Shown here: one piece after another, positions 1-11,322 of the stretch
How the letters are laid out: every line of letters starts with the position of its first letter
Numbering within the stretch: position 1 is the first letter of the stretch
Assembly (NCBI GenBank): GCA_051645705.1
Contig: JBOFBU010000002.1
Location: 62,001-126,000 of the forward strand
Length of the DNA: 64,000 bases
Origin: UBA710 sp051645705
GTDB lineage: Bacteria; Bacillota_I; Bacilli_A; Mycoplasmatales; Metamycoplasmataceae
Direction: 5' to 3'
Notes under the pieces: generated by a model
Databases searched by the model: none
Told to the model about the DNA's origin: nothing
What the model saw: only the letters and a program-made list of their open reading frames with translations
Position numbers and translations under genes: made by a program

Positions 1-860
1 GTGAAATGTATAATGTTTCTAAAAAAGATACAAGACCAATTGGGGTTTTATTTTTCGCAGGGCCAACGGGTGTAGGAAAAACAGAATCAGTAAAAGAATT
101 ATCTAAATATATCTATGAAAATGAAAATTTCCATAGATTTGATATGTCTGAATATAAACAAGATACTGCAATAAATAAATTTATAGGAGCAGATAATGGA
201 TTTGTTGGATTTGAAGAAGGTGGAACATTGATTAATGCAATGAAAAAGAATCCATCATCAATAATTCTATTTGATGAAATAGAAAAAGCAAATTCCCAAG
301 TTTTTGATATGTTTTTACAAATATTAGATGAAGGAGTATTAACATCAAATAAAGGTAAAAAAATTTACTTTGATAAAACTATAATAATTTTTACATCTAA
401 TTTAGGAATTGATGAACAAAATTTCAATGATGATGTTTATGAAAGTTTTGAAAAAAGTGTTAAAAATTCAATATCAGAATTCTTTGATGATGAATTAAAA
501 AGACCAGAAATTTTAGGAAGAATTGGGAAAGAAAATATTGTAGTTTTTAATAAAATTTCAAAATATGAAGATTTAACAAAAATTCTAAGTAATTTTTTCA
601 AAGTTTTTTTAGATGAATATAAGGAACATAAAATTTATTTTACTTTTGATGAAAAAAATGTTTTTGATAAAATTTTATCAAGAGTTGATATTTCTAAAGG
701 AGCAAGAGATATTAGAAATGAATTTGATCAATTCAAAAAACAACTATATAATTCTCTTTATGATAAAACTTTATCATTAAATACTATTAAAAATAAAACA
801 ATTAAATTTGAATATGTAAATAATAAAGTTAATATTTTAGATGTAATGAATAATAAATAG
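1..860 (+). CDS. Clp/HSP100-type AAA+ ATPase, C-terminal part (5' end outside window)
   Basis: The open frame runs in from the window edge: the codon before the first visible ATG is an in-frame GAA, so this is the 3' part of a longer gene. The visible 285 residues are an AAA_2 module followed by a ClpB-type C-terminal D2-small domain. I see Walker A GPTGVGKTE, Walker B IILFDEIEKA, a sensor-1 Asn in IFTSN, and sensor-2 GARDIRN. These fit a hexameric unfoldase or disaggregase acting on cytosolic proteins. The wording around Walker A (VLFFAGPTGVGKTES) differs from typical ClpB, so it may be a divergent Clp paralogue; the N-terminal domain needed to decide is missing. Its stop lies 3 bases from the convergent rsmA stop. 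Confidence 0.85.
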   Translation, partial: EMYNVSKKDTRPIGVLFFAGPTGVGKTESVKELSKYIYENENFHRFDMSEYKQDTAINKFIGADNGFVGFEEGGTLINAMKKNPSSIILFDEIEKANSQVFDMFLQILDEGVLTSNKGKKIYFDKTIIIFTSNLGIDEQNFNDDVYESFEKSVKNSISEFFDDELKRPEILGRIGKENIVVFNKISKYEDLTKILSNFFKVFLDEYKEHKIYFTFDEKNVFDKILSRVDISKGARDIRNEFDQFKKQLYNSLYDKTLSLNTIKNKTIKFEYVNNKVNILDVMNNK

Positions 861-863
861 TTT

Positions 864-1631
864 TTATAAAAATAAATATAATTTTAAAATGTCATTGGGA
901 GAGATATTTTGTGCTCTTATATTTTCAGGAAAATTATTTGCTTTTAAAAAATCAATTACTTTTTGACAATCATAATTTTGTTTTAAATTATTAACTAGTG
1001 TTTTTCTTTTAAAGGAAAAACAAAGTTTTATGAAATTTAAAAATTCTTTATTAATTATATTAAAATCAATTCCATTTTTTTTAGTTAATTTTACTATTGC
1101 TGATTCGACTTTAGGAATAGGAAAAAAAGCTTCTTTAGGAACCTTGAAAAGAATTTCAATATCGAAATAAAAAGAAAGAGAAATAGCTAATTTTCCATAT
1201 TCTGGTAAATTGACTTTAGCTACCATTCTTTGAGCAACTTCATATTGAACCATTAAAATTGCCGAATTTATTTGTTCTATATTTTCAATTATTTTAAATA
1301 AAATATCTGTTGTAATATTGTATGGAATATTCGATACGATATCAACTGGAGAATTAAAATTTAATTCTTCTTTTAAAAAGTCTTTATTAATTAAATTAAA
1401 TTTTTTATCTTTGATTGTTTCTAATAAAAAATCTGATAAATTGTAGTCTATTTCATAACAAGTTAAACTTTTAGCTTCTTTTAGTAAATGAAATGTAAGA
1501 GCACCTTTTCCAGGGCCTATTTCTACTATATCTTTATCTTTTACATTGGCTTCATCAATTATTTTTTTTATTATATTTTCATCTTTTAGAAAATTTTGTC
1601 CAAAACTTTTTCTAAAATATTTTTTATCCAT
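864..1631 (-). CDS. rsmA: 16S rRNA (adenine1518/1519-N6)-dimethyltransferase RsmA/KsgA
   Basis: 255 residues, the usual size for the family. The N-terminal SAM-dependent methyltransferase fold shows FGQNFL near residue 11, the SAM motif EIGPGKGALT near 38-47, and the catalytic motif NIPYNITT near 102. The enzyme dimethylates two adjacent adenines in the 3' hairpin of 16S rRNA during small-subunit assembly. It lies 18 bases downstream of tatD on the same strand, a common bacterial pairing (tatD-rsmA), and is probably cotranscribed with it. No clear Shine-Dalgarno precedes the ATG. The gene converges on the Clp-type gene with a 3-base gap. Confidence 0.95.
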   Translation of the reverse strand: MDKKYFRKSFGQNFLKDENIIKKIIDEANVKDKDIVEIGPGKGALTFHLLKEAKSLTCYEIDYNLSDFLLETIKDKKFNLINKDFLKEELNFNSPVDIVSNIPYNITTDILFKIIENIEQINSAILMVQYEVAQRMVAKVNLPEYGKLAISLSFYFDIEILFKVPKEAFFPIPKVESAIVKLTKKNGIDFNIINKEFLNFIKLCFSFKRKTLVNNLKQNYDCQKVIDFLKANNFPENIRAQNISPNDILKLYLFL

Positions 1632-1649
1632 ATGATTTTATTTTACATT

Positions 1650-2432
1650 TTAATTTTTAAAATTAAAAAGTTTATTTAAATTGCCTAAAATAGTTGTTGC
1701 AAATTCTTTTTCTTCTATTCCTTTAATTTTGGCTATAAAATCACAAACATGAATAGCATATTCAGGTAAATTAGTTTTTCCTCTATGAGGAACGGGAGCT
1801 AAATACGGAGTATCTGTTTCGTATAAAATATTTTCAATAGGAGTTATTAGGGCAGCCTCTTGCATTTCTTTAGCATTTTTAAAGGTAACTATTCCAGAAT
1901 AAGAAAAATAACAATTTAAAGAAAGAAATTTTTCAATTCATTTAGGTCCATAAGAATATGAATGAAGAACTATTTTTAATTCTGGATATTTTAAATAATT
2001 TTTTTGCAAAATAGCAAATGTATCTTCTACTGAATCTCTTGAATGAACTATAAGAACTTTGTTATATTTTATAGCAAGATCAATTTGTTTTTGAAAAAAC
2101 ATTTCTTGCTTTTCTTTTTCAGGACTATCATCATAATGATAATCAAGACCAACTTCTCCTATTCCTAAAACATTAGGATTATTAGCAACTAGTTCTTCAA
2201 GAGAAATTAAATCTTTTTCATTTCATGAATCATTAGGATGAATTCCAATAATTGCATAAACATTATCAAATTCTTTAGCAAGATTAATCGCTTCTACAGA
2301 ATTACTTATATCTGTTCCGACTAAAAATATTTTAGTTAAATAAGATGAAAGTGCATTACTTATTATTTCCTTTGGCTCAGGAAAATATTCTTTAAAAGGA
2401 TGACAATGAAGATCAAAATATTTTTTTTCCAT
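1650..2432 (-). CDS. tatD: TatD-family metal-dependent deoxyribonuclease
   Basis: 260 residues when in-frame UGA codons are read as Trp; under the standard code it breaks into two short pieces. The metal-binding motif DLHCHP is at residues 7-12. The C-terminal family signature TDTPYLAPVPHRGK is intact, and an internal GIHPNDS is seen. These mark a TIM-barrel amidohydrolase-type nuclease, possibly active in DNA turnover or repair. It is the first gene of a tatD-rsmA pair. A TATAAT lies only about 11 bases before the ATG with no Shine-Dalgarno, so translation may start on a leaderless message. Confidence 0.93.
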
Positions 2433-2442
2433 AATTACTAAA

Positions 2443-2448
2443 ATTATA
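2443..2448 (-). promoter_or_regulatory. -10 box for tatD
   Basis: TATAAT on the minus strand, ending 10 bases before the tatD ATG. Transcription would begin about 4 bases before the start codon, giving an almost leaderless mRNA. No convincing -35 was seen. Confidence 0.45.
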
Positions 2449-2461
2449 ATAAGATAATAAA

Positions 2462-2493
2462 AAAAATACTTAAAATAATTTTTAAGTATTTTT
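2462..2493 (-). terminator. Rho-independent terminator of the arginine operon
   Basis: Near-perfect inverted repeat (AAAAATACTTAAAA and TTTTTAAGTATTTTT, 3-base loop) about 25 bases past the antiporter stop, ending in a run of U on the minus strand. It may also insulate the tatD promoter just beyond it. Confidence 0.75.
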
Positions 2494-2517
2494 AATAATT
2501 TAAGTTAAGTTAAATAA

Positions 2518-4122
2518 TTAAGCAGCTACTCTTCTATAGTTTCTTTTCTTTTCAATATAATCTTCGATTATTGTTGGTAAGAAAGTTAAAGCCATAAATA
2601 GTCCTAATACAACAACTAACATTACTCTACTGATTATTTCATCATTAGTTGCATTTGGCATATTGAATAAGAATAGTAAATCAAATATTGGAGCAAAAAC
2701 AGTTACAAATAAAGCGACAGACATTATTATAATTGAAATAATTGCTGCAGGTTTAAAGTATTTTTTCTCTTCAGTAACAACTGCTTTTGTTTTTCTATTT
2801 TTTAGACAACCAGCTATAGATAAAACTATAAATGCAAATGTAAATAAAGCAGTTCAGTTAGCCATTAGGTCAGCAAAATTATATAATGATTCCATTCCAG
2901 CACCATATCCAGCACCTTCATAACCACCAGGTATATATGCAAATACACCGATTAGTACAAAGATTAATACAACTGGAATTGAAATAATTAATGAATACAT
3001 AATTCCAACTCTTGGTTTATTATCATTTAATTTGTTAATAAATTTTGATCAGAATGGTAATTCTTTTTCTTTAATTAAATCTTCTACAAATCTTGGTGCT
3101 CACATAGCAAAACCATTAATGATTCCAAGAATTCCTATGGCAATTAAAATATTAATTACTCCAAAAATTCATGCTTGGTTTTCTCTAACTAATCATTCAC
3201 CAAATCCAAAGAAACTTCCATTTCCGTTTAATGACATTGATACAGCTATAACTAAATAAATAACTGTAACTGCTAATAAACCAAATAAAATTGCCATTGG
3301 AGTTTTTTTAGGTTCAGCCATTTCTGATTGAATTCCAGCTGTTACATAGAATCCATCATAAGCAAAGAATATTCCGGCCATAGCTATAAACATTCCAAAT
3401 CCAGGTGTCATAGCTGTTAAAGAAGTAATTTCGCCTGGAGGAGTAGGTTTAAATCCAGGTGTAATATCAGCTGGTTCTCCTAATCCTAAATATACAAACC
3501 CAATAACAGCAGCTACTGCTAAAGGTATAAATTTAACTGAAGTAATAATTCAGTTTTGAATATTTCCAAGTCTTGATGAAAAACCTGCAAATATTGTAAA
3601 GTAAGCCATTATTGCAAATACTATTACTAATCAAATTAATCAATCAACACTAGTACCAAATGCAAATGGTCCTACAAAGGCAGCTCCATCAGCGCCTATT
3701 CCGGAATTAGTCCATGCACCAATTCCGTCCTGCAACTGTATTATAAAATACAAGGGCATAAAAAAGTATGTCAGGGGTAAATAAATATAAAACATAAAGT
3801 TTCTAGATGCTTTATAAATTATTCTTGAATTAAAAGTTTTACATCATCCAATTAATGATAAGTTGTCATTTCTAGCACTAGCAATTTCAACAAGAGCAAG
3901 AGCCATACAGATAACTGCTACAGCTGCGATTACTCAAGTGAAAATTGCTAAAACTAATGATCCATGTGAACCATCAAGAACGGCTTTGGATTTTAAAAAT
4001 ATTCCAGCACCGATTGATGAACCTATAACAACAAGCATTGCTGAAAAAAATGATATTTTTTTCTTTAATGGTTGATCTGAAATAGAAACATGTTCATTTT
4101 TAAGAGCTTTTTCTTTTTTCAT
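2518..4122 (-). CDS. APC-family amino acid permease, probable arginine/ornithine antiporter
   Basis: 534 residues, read through several UGA Trp codons. The protein is almost wholly hydrophobic, with about 12-14 membrane segments. The family's N-terminal glycine motif GSSIGAGIF is near residue 34, and the middle carries a conserved FAYDGFY segment. It is the last gene of arcA-arcB-arcC-permease, only 37 bases after arcC and with its own AAAGGA Shine-Dalgarno. By context it should import arginine and export the ornithine made by ArcB. Mycoplasma ArcD-type carriers belong to this superfamily, but substrate cannot be read from sequence. A terminator follows directly. Confidence 0.85.
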
Positions 4123-4159
4123 AATTTTTCCTTTCTAAAATTTTTTTTTAAAAAATTAT

Positions 4160-5086
4160 TTATTTGATTACAGTTCCTGATTTTCCAGCAAAAACTTCCT
4201 CAATTTTATTTAGATCAGCAATAATAGCTTTTCTATTTTTACCATTTTTAACAAAGTTAATAGCGGCTTCAACTTTAGGAAGCATACTTCCTTTAGCAAA
4301 TTGATCTTCTTTAATATATTTCTCTAATTCAGAAACACTTGTTTCTTTTAGAGCTTTTTGATCTGGTTTATTGTAATTTACATAAATAAAATCTACTGCT
4401 GTTAAAACTATAAATATATCAGCTTCAACTTTTTCAGCAATTAAAGATAATGTAAAATCTTTATCAATAACTCCATCTACTGTTGTATATTGGTCTTTAT
4501 CAAAAATTGTTGGAATTCCTCCACCTCCTCCCAAAATGATTAGTGTTCCATTGTTAACGTTTTTTACAAAACTTTTAGAACCTATAAAATCAATTGGTTT
4601 AGGGCTTGATACAACTTTTCTAAATCCTCTTCCAGAATCTTCTAAAATAGTACTATTTGGATTATTATCTATTGCTTCTTTTTCTGTTTTATAAAATGGT
4701 CCAACAGGTTTTGAAGGTGATTTAAAAGCGGGATCATTTTTATCAACTATTGTTTGAGTTAAAAGATATTGAATGTCTTTTTTAATATCTTGTTTTTTTA
4801 ATTCATTAGCAATAGCATTCATTAAATGAATTCCTATATATCCTTGAGACATAGCTCCTGCATCTGCAAAAGAAAGATTAGTTGTTTTTTCATTTGCTTT
4901 TTTTGCATCAGCAAAAGCATTAAATATCATTCCAACTTGTGGTCCATTACCATGACCTACAATAACTTCATGTCCTTCTTTTATTAAGTGAACAATTTTT
5001 TTAGCAGGAATTTTAACAAGTTCTTTTTGTTCTTCAGGAGAATTTCCTAAAGCATTCCCACCTAAAGCTATAACTATTTTAGACAT
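4160..5086 (-). CDS. arcC: Carbamate kinase
   Basis: 308 residues, full length for the amino-acid kinase fold. Seen motifs are ALGGNALG (residues 7-14), VGHGNGPQVGMI, DAGAMSQGYIG, the glycine loop GGGGGIPT, and the C-terminal KGSMLPKVEAA. It makes ATP and releases ammonia and CO2 from carbamoyl phosphate, the energy-yielding last step of arginine fermentation. Its ATG lies 2 bases after the arcB stop, so the two are probably translationally coupled. It is followed by the permease gene. Confidence 0.97.
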   Translation of the reverse strand: MSKIVIALGGNALGNSPEEQKELVKIPAKKIVHLIKEGHEVIVGHGNGPQVGMIFNAFADAKKANEKTTNLSFADAGAMSQGYIGIHLMNAIANELKKQDIKKDIQYLLTQTIVDKNDPAFKSPSKPVGPFYKTEKEAIDNNPNSTILEDSGRGFRKVVSSPKPIDFIGSKSFVKNVNNGTLIILGGGGGIPTIFDKDQYTTVDGVIDKDFTLSLIAEKVEADIFIVLTAVDFIYVNYNKPDQKALKETSVSELEKYIKEDQFAKGSMLPKVEAAINFVKNGKNRKAIIADLNKIEEVFAGKSGTVIK

Positions 5087-5088
5087 TA

Positions 5089-6117
5089 TTAATATCCTAT
5101 TGTAGCTAACATAATTGCTTTAATTGAATGCATTCTATTTTCTGCTTGATCAAATGCTTTATTATATTTTGATTGGAATACTTCATCAGTAACTTCCATT
5201 GCTCCAGTTTTAACATTTGGATATTTTTTACCAAATTTATCAGCAATTTCAGCTGAAAATTCTGTATTTTTATCATGGAATGCTGGCAAACAGTGCATAA
5301 ATATAACATTTTCTTTAGCAGCTTTTATCATATCCATTGAAACTTGGAAATCATGTAATTCACCAATTCTTTTATCAAATAATTCAAATGGTTCTCCTAA
5401 TGATACTCAAACGTCTGTATAAATAACATCAGCATTTTTTGCAGCTTCTATTTTATTAGTTGAAAATGTTAAAGATCCACCATTTAGCGCAAAAAGTTTA
5501 TTACATTTTTCAATAACATCTTTTCTTACTTCTTTATGGTATTCTTTAGGAGCACATAAAGTAATATGCATACCTGTAAAAGCAGCTCCAATTAACATTG
5601 AGTGACCCATATTATTTTTAATATCACCTATAAAAACAACTTTTTTTCCTCTAAGTTCCCCTAAATTTTCTTTCATTGTCATATAATCGGCGATTATTTG
5701 TGTAGGATGTTCATCATCTGTTAATCCATTTCATACAGGAACACCTGAATATTTAACTAATTTATCTACATCAGATTGTAAGAATCCTCTAAATTCGATT
5801 CCATCATAAAATCTTCCTAAAACTTTAGCTGTATCTTCAACTGATTCTTTTTTTCCAAAATTAGATCCTTGAGGTCCTATATAAGTAACTCCAGCTCCTA
5901 AATCAGCAGCTCCAACTTCAAAAGCACATCTTGTTCTTGTTGAATCTTTTTGGAACATTATTGCAATGTTTTTCCCTGTAAATGGACGATTATTTGTTTG
6001 TAATCCTTGGTATTTTGATTTTTTTAAATCGATTGATAAATCGATTAAATATTTAACTTCATCTGTTGTGAAATTAAGAAGCGAATCAAGACTTCTTCCT
6101 TTTAAATTAACTGGCAT
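5089..6117 (-). CDS. arcB: Ornithine carbamoyltransferase, catabolic
   Basis: 342 residues once three UGA-split pieces are joined. The carbamoyl-phosphate loop STRTR is at 59-63, DDEHPTQ is mid-protein and HCLP is at 275-278 for ornithine binding. In this operon it runs in the catabolic direction, splitting citrulline with phosphate into ornithine and carbamoyl phosphate for ArcC. A GAAGGA Shine-Dalgarno precedes the start, and the 53-base gap to arcA has no obvious terminator, so the genes are likely one transcript. Confidence 0.96.
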
Positions 6118-6170
6118 TTTTCCTTCTTTCTTTTTTTTAAAAAATTACTTTTAATTTTAAATTTATTTTT

Positions 6171-7370
6171 TTATTTCTTTCTTATTAATGGCATTGACAT
6201 ACATCTTGCAGATCCCATACCTAATGATAATTGGTTTCCATTAAATGAAAGAACTTTTATTCCCGCTTTTTTTAAAGCTTCTTCTGTTTTTTTATTTCTG
6301 TCATAACCAACAACTACCCCTTTATCTATTACTAAATAATTTGTAGCGTCGAAATGAGTTTCTAAATCTATATCTAATTGTAAGGCATCATGTCCTGCAA
6401 CTGGAATTAAAATAGGTTTTTTACCTATTACTCTTTGAAGCATTTCTTCAAGTGTCATTTTTAATTCTTTTTTAGATAATGATTTACTGTCTCCAAGTTC
6501 AATTTCTCACATTTTTAGTGTTCCCATCATATTTGGAGAATATAAAAATTTATCAGTATCTAACATTGTTAATCATGTATCTAAATGCATTAAATTTGAT
6601 TTTTTAGGAACATTAATTGCGATTACTTTTTTAAATGTTAAATCTGGTTCAGTAGATAATTTTTTAGCTATTGATTCAATTTGTTCAATTTCAGTTCTTT
6701 CCGAAACACCTATAACTAATGTATTGGCATCATAAATAAAAATATCTCCACCTTCAATTGTATGTTTATCTGTTCTTTCAGCATAACGGTGAGTATTTTT
6801 ATATTCTGGATGATGTGAAAAAATAAATTCTGAAAAAATTGTTTCTCTTCTTCTTGTTTTATATTTCATTCTATTAATTGAAATTCCTGATCCTATTGAT
6901 GCAAAGGGGTCACGAGTAAAATATAAATTAGGCATTGGATCAACTGCAAATTCACTTTTTGAATTAACAATTCCAACTTCTCTATTTGTTAAACCAGACA
7001 TCATATTAGCTATAATAGTTTTAACATTTGTATCTTTTAATAAATATTTTTTAATTTTTTCTCTATTTTCTTTTGATTCAATAATTGGTTCAACTTCATC
7101 TAAATATTTTTCAACAAAATCATTTCTTTGAGCTTCAGTTGCAGCTTTTCATGTTTCTGAAACAAGATCAATAAGTTGAATAACTTCAATGCCTTGACTT
7201 TCTAGAATTTTTATAAATTCTTTATGTTCTTTTCTTGCTTGTATTGGTTCAAGTAAAGCAGAAAAAAGTAATTCATCCAATCTTTGTGGAGATATATACT
7301 CTATTTCTTTACCTGGCGTATGCACAAGAACCTTGGTTAATTTACCAATTTCACTATATACACTTATCAT
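6171..7370 (-). CDS. arcA: Arginine deiminase
   Basis: 399 residues when UGA is read as Trp. Diagnostic parts are the N-terminal VHTPGKE, EGGDIFIY with substrate-binding acids, MHLDTW, and the C-terminal nucleophile loop GMGSARCMSMPLIRKK with Cys390. It hydrolyses arginine to citrulline and ammonia in the cytosol, feeding ArcB and ArcC. This is the first gene of the operon. A TTGTTT/TATAAT promoter and an AAGGA Shine-Dalgarno lie upstream. No residue expected at the active site appears to be missing. Confidence 0.97.
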
Positions 7371-7420
7371 TTTTTATCCTTTTTTTATTAGGTTTAAATA
7401 GATATTCTCTATTTATATAA

Positions 7421-7450
7421 ATTATATTACTTTTTCTAAAAAGAAAACAA
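7421..7450 (-). promoter_or_regulatory. Promoter of the arginine deiminase operon
   Basis: Minus-strand -35 TTGTTT (7445-7450), 18-base spacer, -10 TATAAT (7421-7426), about 50 bases before the arcA ATG. The -35 sits inside the end of the upstream small membrane-protein gene, as expected in a compact genome. Confidence 0.55.
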
Positions 7451-7897
7451 AATAAATGACAAAGAAATTATAAAAGAAATAAAAGTTAAAAAAAATATAT
7501 TTAACCATATAAATAATAAATTTATTGATTTATTTTTTTTATCTTGTTTTCGAATTTTATTAAAATCTAAAATTTGCATTTGAATTTTTTCAGCTTTTGT
7601 TAGTTCTAAATTATTTTTATCAGTTTTTATTTTAAAATTTTCAATTATTTTACTTTTTGGGAAAATATTTCGGTTATTTTTTTTATAGTTAAAAATAAAA
7701 ACTAAGATAGCAACTAATAAAAAACAAGAATTAATAACAGAGGTAACATCATATCATTTTCTATTTTGATTATTTAGAAAAAATCATAATAAAATTATCA
7801 ATAATTGCATTATTATAAAAGAAAATATTGTCATTATATTTTGAATATATAGATTTTTTTTATAAAAACTAAAAAATAATTTTATTTTTTGAGACAT
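7436..7897 (-). CDS. Small multi-spanning membrane protein, unknown function
   Basis: 153 residues, hidden from standard-code prediction by two UGA (Trp) codons. From MSQKIKLFF it shows a hydrophobic stretch at about 19-42, a second at about 52-70, then a charged soluble stretch of about 55 residues rich in Lys and Asn, and a final long hydrophobic region at about 126-153. I do not recognise a family. It lies just after oppF on the same strand (about 20 bases), so it may be the last gene of the opp transcript. The arcA promoter starts inside its 3' end. Its codon and composition pattern matches its neighbours, which supports it being real. Confidence 0.65.
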
Positions 7898-7916
7898 TTT
7901 ATTTATACGCCCTTAA

Positions 7917-10274
7917 TTAAATAGAAGAAGTTTCTTCTGAAATTCCCATATTGTCTAAATCATTTTTTTCTTCAGTTGATAAATTTGTTCATTCTTTAAA
8001 TTGATTTACTGTTGAATATATAAAATGTTCATCATTTATTTTAAATCATTTTCTTTCTTTAGATTGTTCTATATCTAAATATTCAGTGCTAAAATTAGAT
8101 GCTTGAAATTTTTCATTTGAATTAGAAATTTTAGGAATAGAGTTGAAAAGATTTATTGTATAAGGATGTTTTGGATTTGAATAAATTTCTTTAGTTTTTC
8201 CACTTTCGACAATTTTACCTAAGTGCATGATACTAATGTAATCTGCTATATATTCAACCATTGATAAATCATGAGCTACAAAAATTAATGAAACTTCTTT
8301 TTGTTTACATAATTCTTTTAAAATATTAACTATTTGCGCTTGAATAGATATATCTAATGAAGCAATCGGTTCATCGGCTATAATTAATTTTGGATTTGAT
8401 ATAAGCGCTCTTGCAATAACTATCCTTTGTCTTTGTCCGCCAGAAAATTCATGAGGATATCTTCAAGCAAATTGTCTTAATAATCCAACTTCTTCAAGAG
8501 CATTATAAATTTTTGTTCTAAGTAAAATATCTTTAATTTTTGCTTTTTGATTTACAACTTTTTTAATACCTAATAAATAGAGAATTTCTTTTGTATCTTT
8601 TTTAAGAGTATTAATTTCAATTGTAAATGTTTTTAATGTTTCTTTTTTTTCTGATAATTGTTGATTAAAAAAGTTAATTGCAGTTTTTATTTTTTTAGGA
8701 GTTTTATTTTTTTCAACCATTAAAGATTCAACTTTAACAATAAATTGATTATGAATTTTCATAAAATTATTAAATAAAACGTTGTATTCTTCTAAATATT
8801 TTTGTTGCTTTTCAATTTCAGATGCTATATTATCTTCAATTTCCTTAATTTCTACATCATAATTTTTTTTGAATTCTTTTAAACTTCAATTAAATTCAGA
8901 TAATGTTGCATTATATTCTTCTTGCGCTTTTTCAATATCATATTTATTTTTATGATATGAATGTGAATCTTGAATTTTAGAATTAATTTGTTTAATTTGT
9001 TCCTTCATTTGTTTAACATTTGTTTTATATTCTTCTAAATTATTATTTGAAATATTAATAAATGGTCTTAAAGGATAATCAAGAGAATTTTTTATATAAT
9101 TAGAAATAAAAATTTTAATTTTTTTAACACTATTTAAATTTGCAAAATTAATTTCTCTTTGAGCTTCGATAGTTCATTCTTTCATTTTAATAATTAATTC
9201 TTCAACTTCTTTAAAATTAATAAATTTAATTTTTCTATAATTTAAAAGAAAAGTATAATAATTTCTTTTATATAAATATAACTTTTTATATTCATTTAAA
9301 TAATCTTTTTTATTAGTTGTTTTTTGAGCTATTCTTAAATGTTTTAAATAATCAAATTTAAATTCATCAGAAATAGATTTAATTGTAGAATAAATAGTTT
9401 CATGATTATCTTTAAAATCTGCTTTTGCTTTTTTTAGATCTTGATGTAGTTTTTTAACTTCTTTTTCAATTAAATAATTATTTAAAGTTTTTTTAGATAA
9501 TTCAATTGTAAGACTTAAATGTTTTTTCGAATCAATTAATTTTTTTTCATATAATTCTATATTTTCATTTCTAATCTTTTTTTGATAATCAAAGAAATAT
9601 TCAGTTAAATTAAAATTATTTTTATAAAGAATATTTACAACACTTGAAGCCATATTTTGTCTTAAACTTAAAAGTAATAAATAATCATTAAAAAAATCAT
9701 TCATATTTTCTAAATTTAATTTTGATAAATCAATTGAGTCAATTAATTGTTTTCCTTTTTTAAGAAATTCTTCTTGTTTAAGATTTGTCATTTTAATATT
9801 TTCAAGCTCAATTTCTTTATATTTTTTTCTAAATGTTAAAGCAAAATTATTAACTACTACTTTTCAATCAGAAAATATATCATCCACTTCTTTTTTCATT
9901 ATTTTATTAATAATTAAAGGTTCTTTTAAAATAGAATAAATATTTTTTTGAGGATTTAATGAAGCATGCGGATCTTGAAAAATCATTTGCATATTTTTAT
10001 ATAAATATTTTTTTGCTTTTCCAGATATTTTTTTACCTGAAATAATTTGACCATCTAAAGAAACAAAACCTGAATATGAATCATATAAACGAATTAATGA
10101 ATTACCAATAGTTGTTTTCCCTGAACCTGATTCTCCGATTAAACCAATTATTTCTCCTTTTTTTACATTAAAAAAAACATCATTAACAGCTGAAACGATA
10201 TTATTTTTTGAATAAAAAAATTTATTTAAATTTTTAACTATTAATAAATCTTCTGGTTTTTTATAATTATTCAT
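7917..10274 (-). CDS. oppF: Oligopeptide ABC transporter ATP-binding protein OppF, with large insertion
   Basis: 785 residues, about twice the usual OppF size of roughly 320. The N-terminal part holds Walker A GESGSGKTT near residue 49 and the Q-loop FQDPHASLNPQ. The ABC signature FSGGQRQR and Walker B IIADEP appear only after about residue 604. Between them (about 137-590) is a Lys/Glu/Asn-rich, helix-forming, coiled-coil-like insertion. Long OppF proteins are known in mycoplasmas, so this is a lineage trait rather than an assembly fault. It powers peptide import with OppD. Its start overlaps the oppD stop by 8 bases. Confidence 0.92.
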
Positions 10275-11322
10275 TTTTAAATGCCTCCTTAAATAGATTT
10301 AATCTACTTTCTAACTCTGGTGTTATTTTTATTTTTGGGGATCTTGGATCTAATAATCAAGTAGCTGCATAATGAGTTTTAGATACTCTAAAAAGTGGTG
10401 GCTCTTTTTTAAAATCAATTTCAAGAGCATATTTATTTCTTGGAGCAAATGGATCACCTACAGGTAAATTAGCCATATCAGTTGGAGTTCCTGGAATTGA
10501 AAAAAGTTTTTGTTCTTTATCTTCTGGAATAGAAGATATTAAAGCTCATGTATAAGGATGAAGAGGATTTGTAAAAATATCTTTTCTTGTTCCTTTTTCA
10601 ATTATTTTTCCAGCATACATTATATAAATATAGTCACAGAATTTAGCAATAACAGAAATATTATGAGAAATAAAAATAACAGAAATATTATAATCATTTC
10701 TAATATTATCAAGAAGAGATAAAACCGATGCTTGAACAGTTGGATCAAGAGCTGTTGTTGGCTCATCAGCTATAATTAATTCAGGACGAGCGGCAACAAC
10801 CATAGCAATAACAACTCTTTGTTTCATTCCTCCAGAAAAAGTATGAGGGTATGAATTGAATTTTGAAGCCGCATCTCTAATTCCAAATTTAGTTAATAAA
10901 TTAATTAGATATTCTTTTTTTTCTTCCATAGTTTTAAAACGATCATCATTTTTTAAAACATCTAGAAGTTGTTTTCCGATTGTTCGAGTTGGATTTAAAG
11001 AAGTTAAAGGATCTTGAGGAATATAACCTATCTTTTTTCCTCTTACTTTTGTTCAATCTAAATTAGAAAGTTTTAAAAGGTCGATATCTTTTAAATTAAT
11101 AATTTCAGCTTCTGTTTCAGCATTTTGATTAATATTTAATAAAGCTTTTGATGTAACAGTTTTTCCAGAACCTGATTCTCCTACTAAACCAATAATTTGT
11201 CCAGATCTAATTTTAAGATCCACACCTCTAACTATTCTAATTTGCTTTTTTGATCCAGTTTTGAAAGAAACATTTAAATTTTTAACATGCAACAAAACAT
11301 CATCTTTTTCATTTTCCAACAT
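10267..11322 (-). CDS. oppD: Oligopeptide ABC transporter ATP-binding protein OppD
   Basis: 351 residues. Walker A GESGSGKT is near residue 49, followed by the Q-loop PQDPLTSLNP, signature FSGGMKQR, Walker B LIIADEPTTALDP and the H-loop ISHN. In typical OppD proteins the C-terminal oligopeptide domain carries a cysteine cluster around CPFAPRC. Here it reads GDPFAPRNKYA, so the cysteines are gone, and an iron-sulfur site is unlikely. It pairs with OppF on the cytosolic face of OppBC. Its ATG overlaps the oppC stop (TAATG) and its stop overlaps the oppF start. Confidence 0.94.

Noticed and set aside
2663..4075. Several plus-strand frames over the permease gene
   Set aside because: Antisense shadows of a clear APC permease; no start signals or recognisable protein motifs.
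5106..5309. Out-of-frame minus-strand ORF in arcB
   Set aside because: Overlaps the HCLP region of ArcB in another frame; no independent support.
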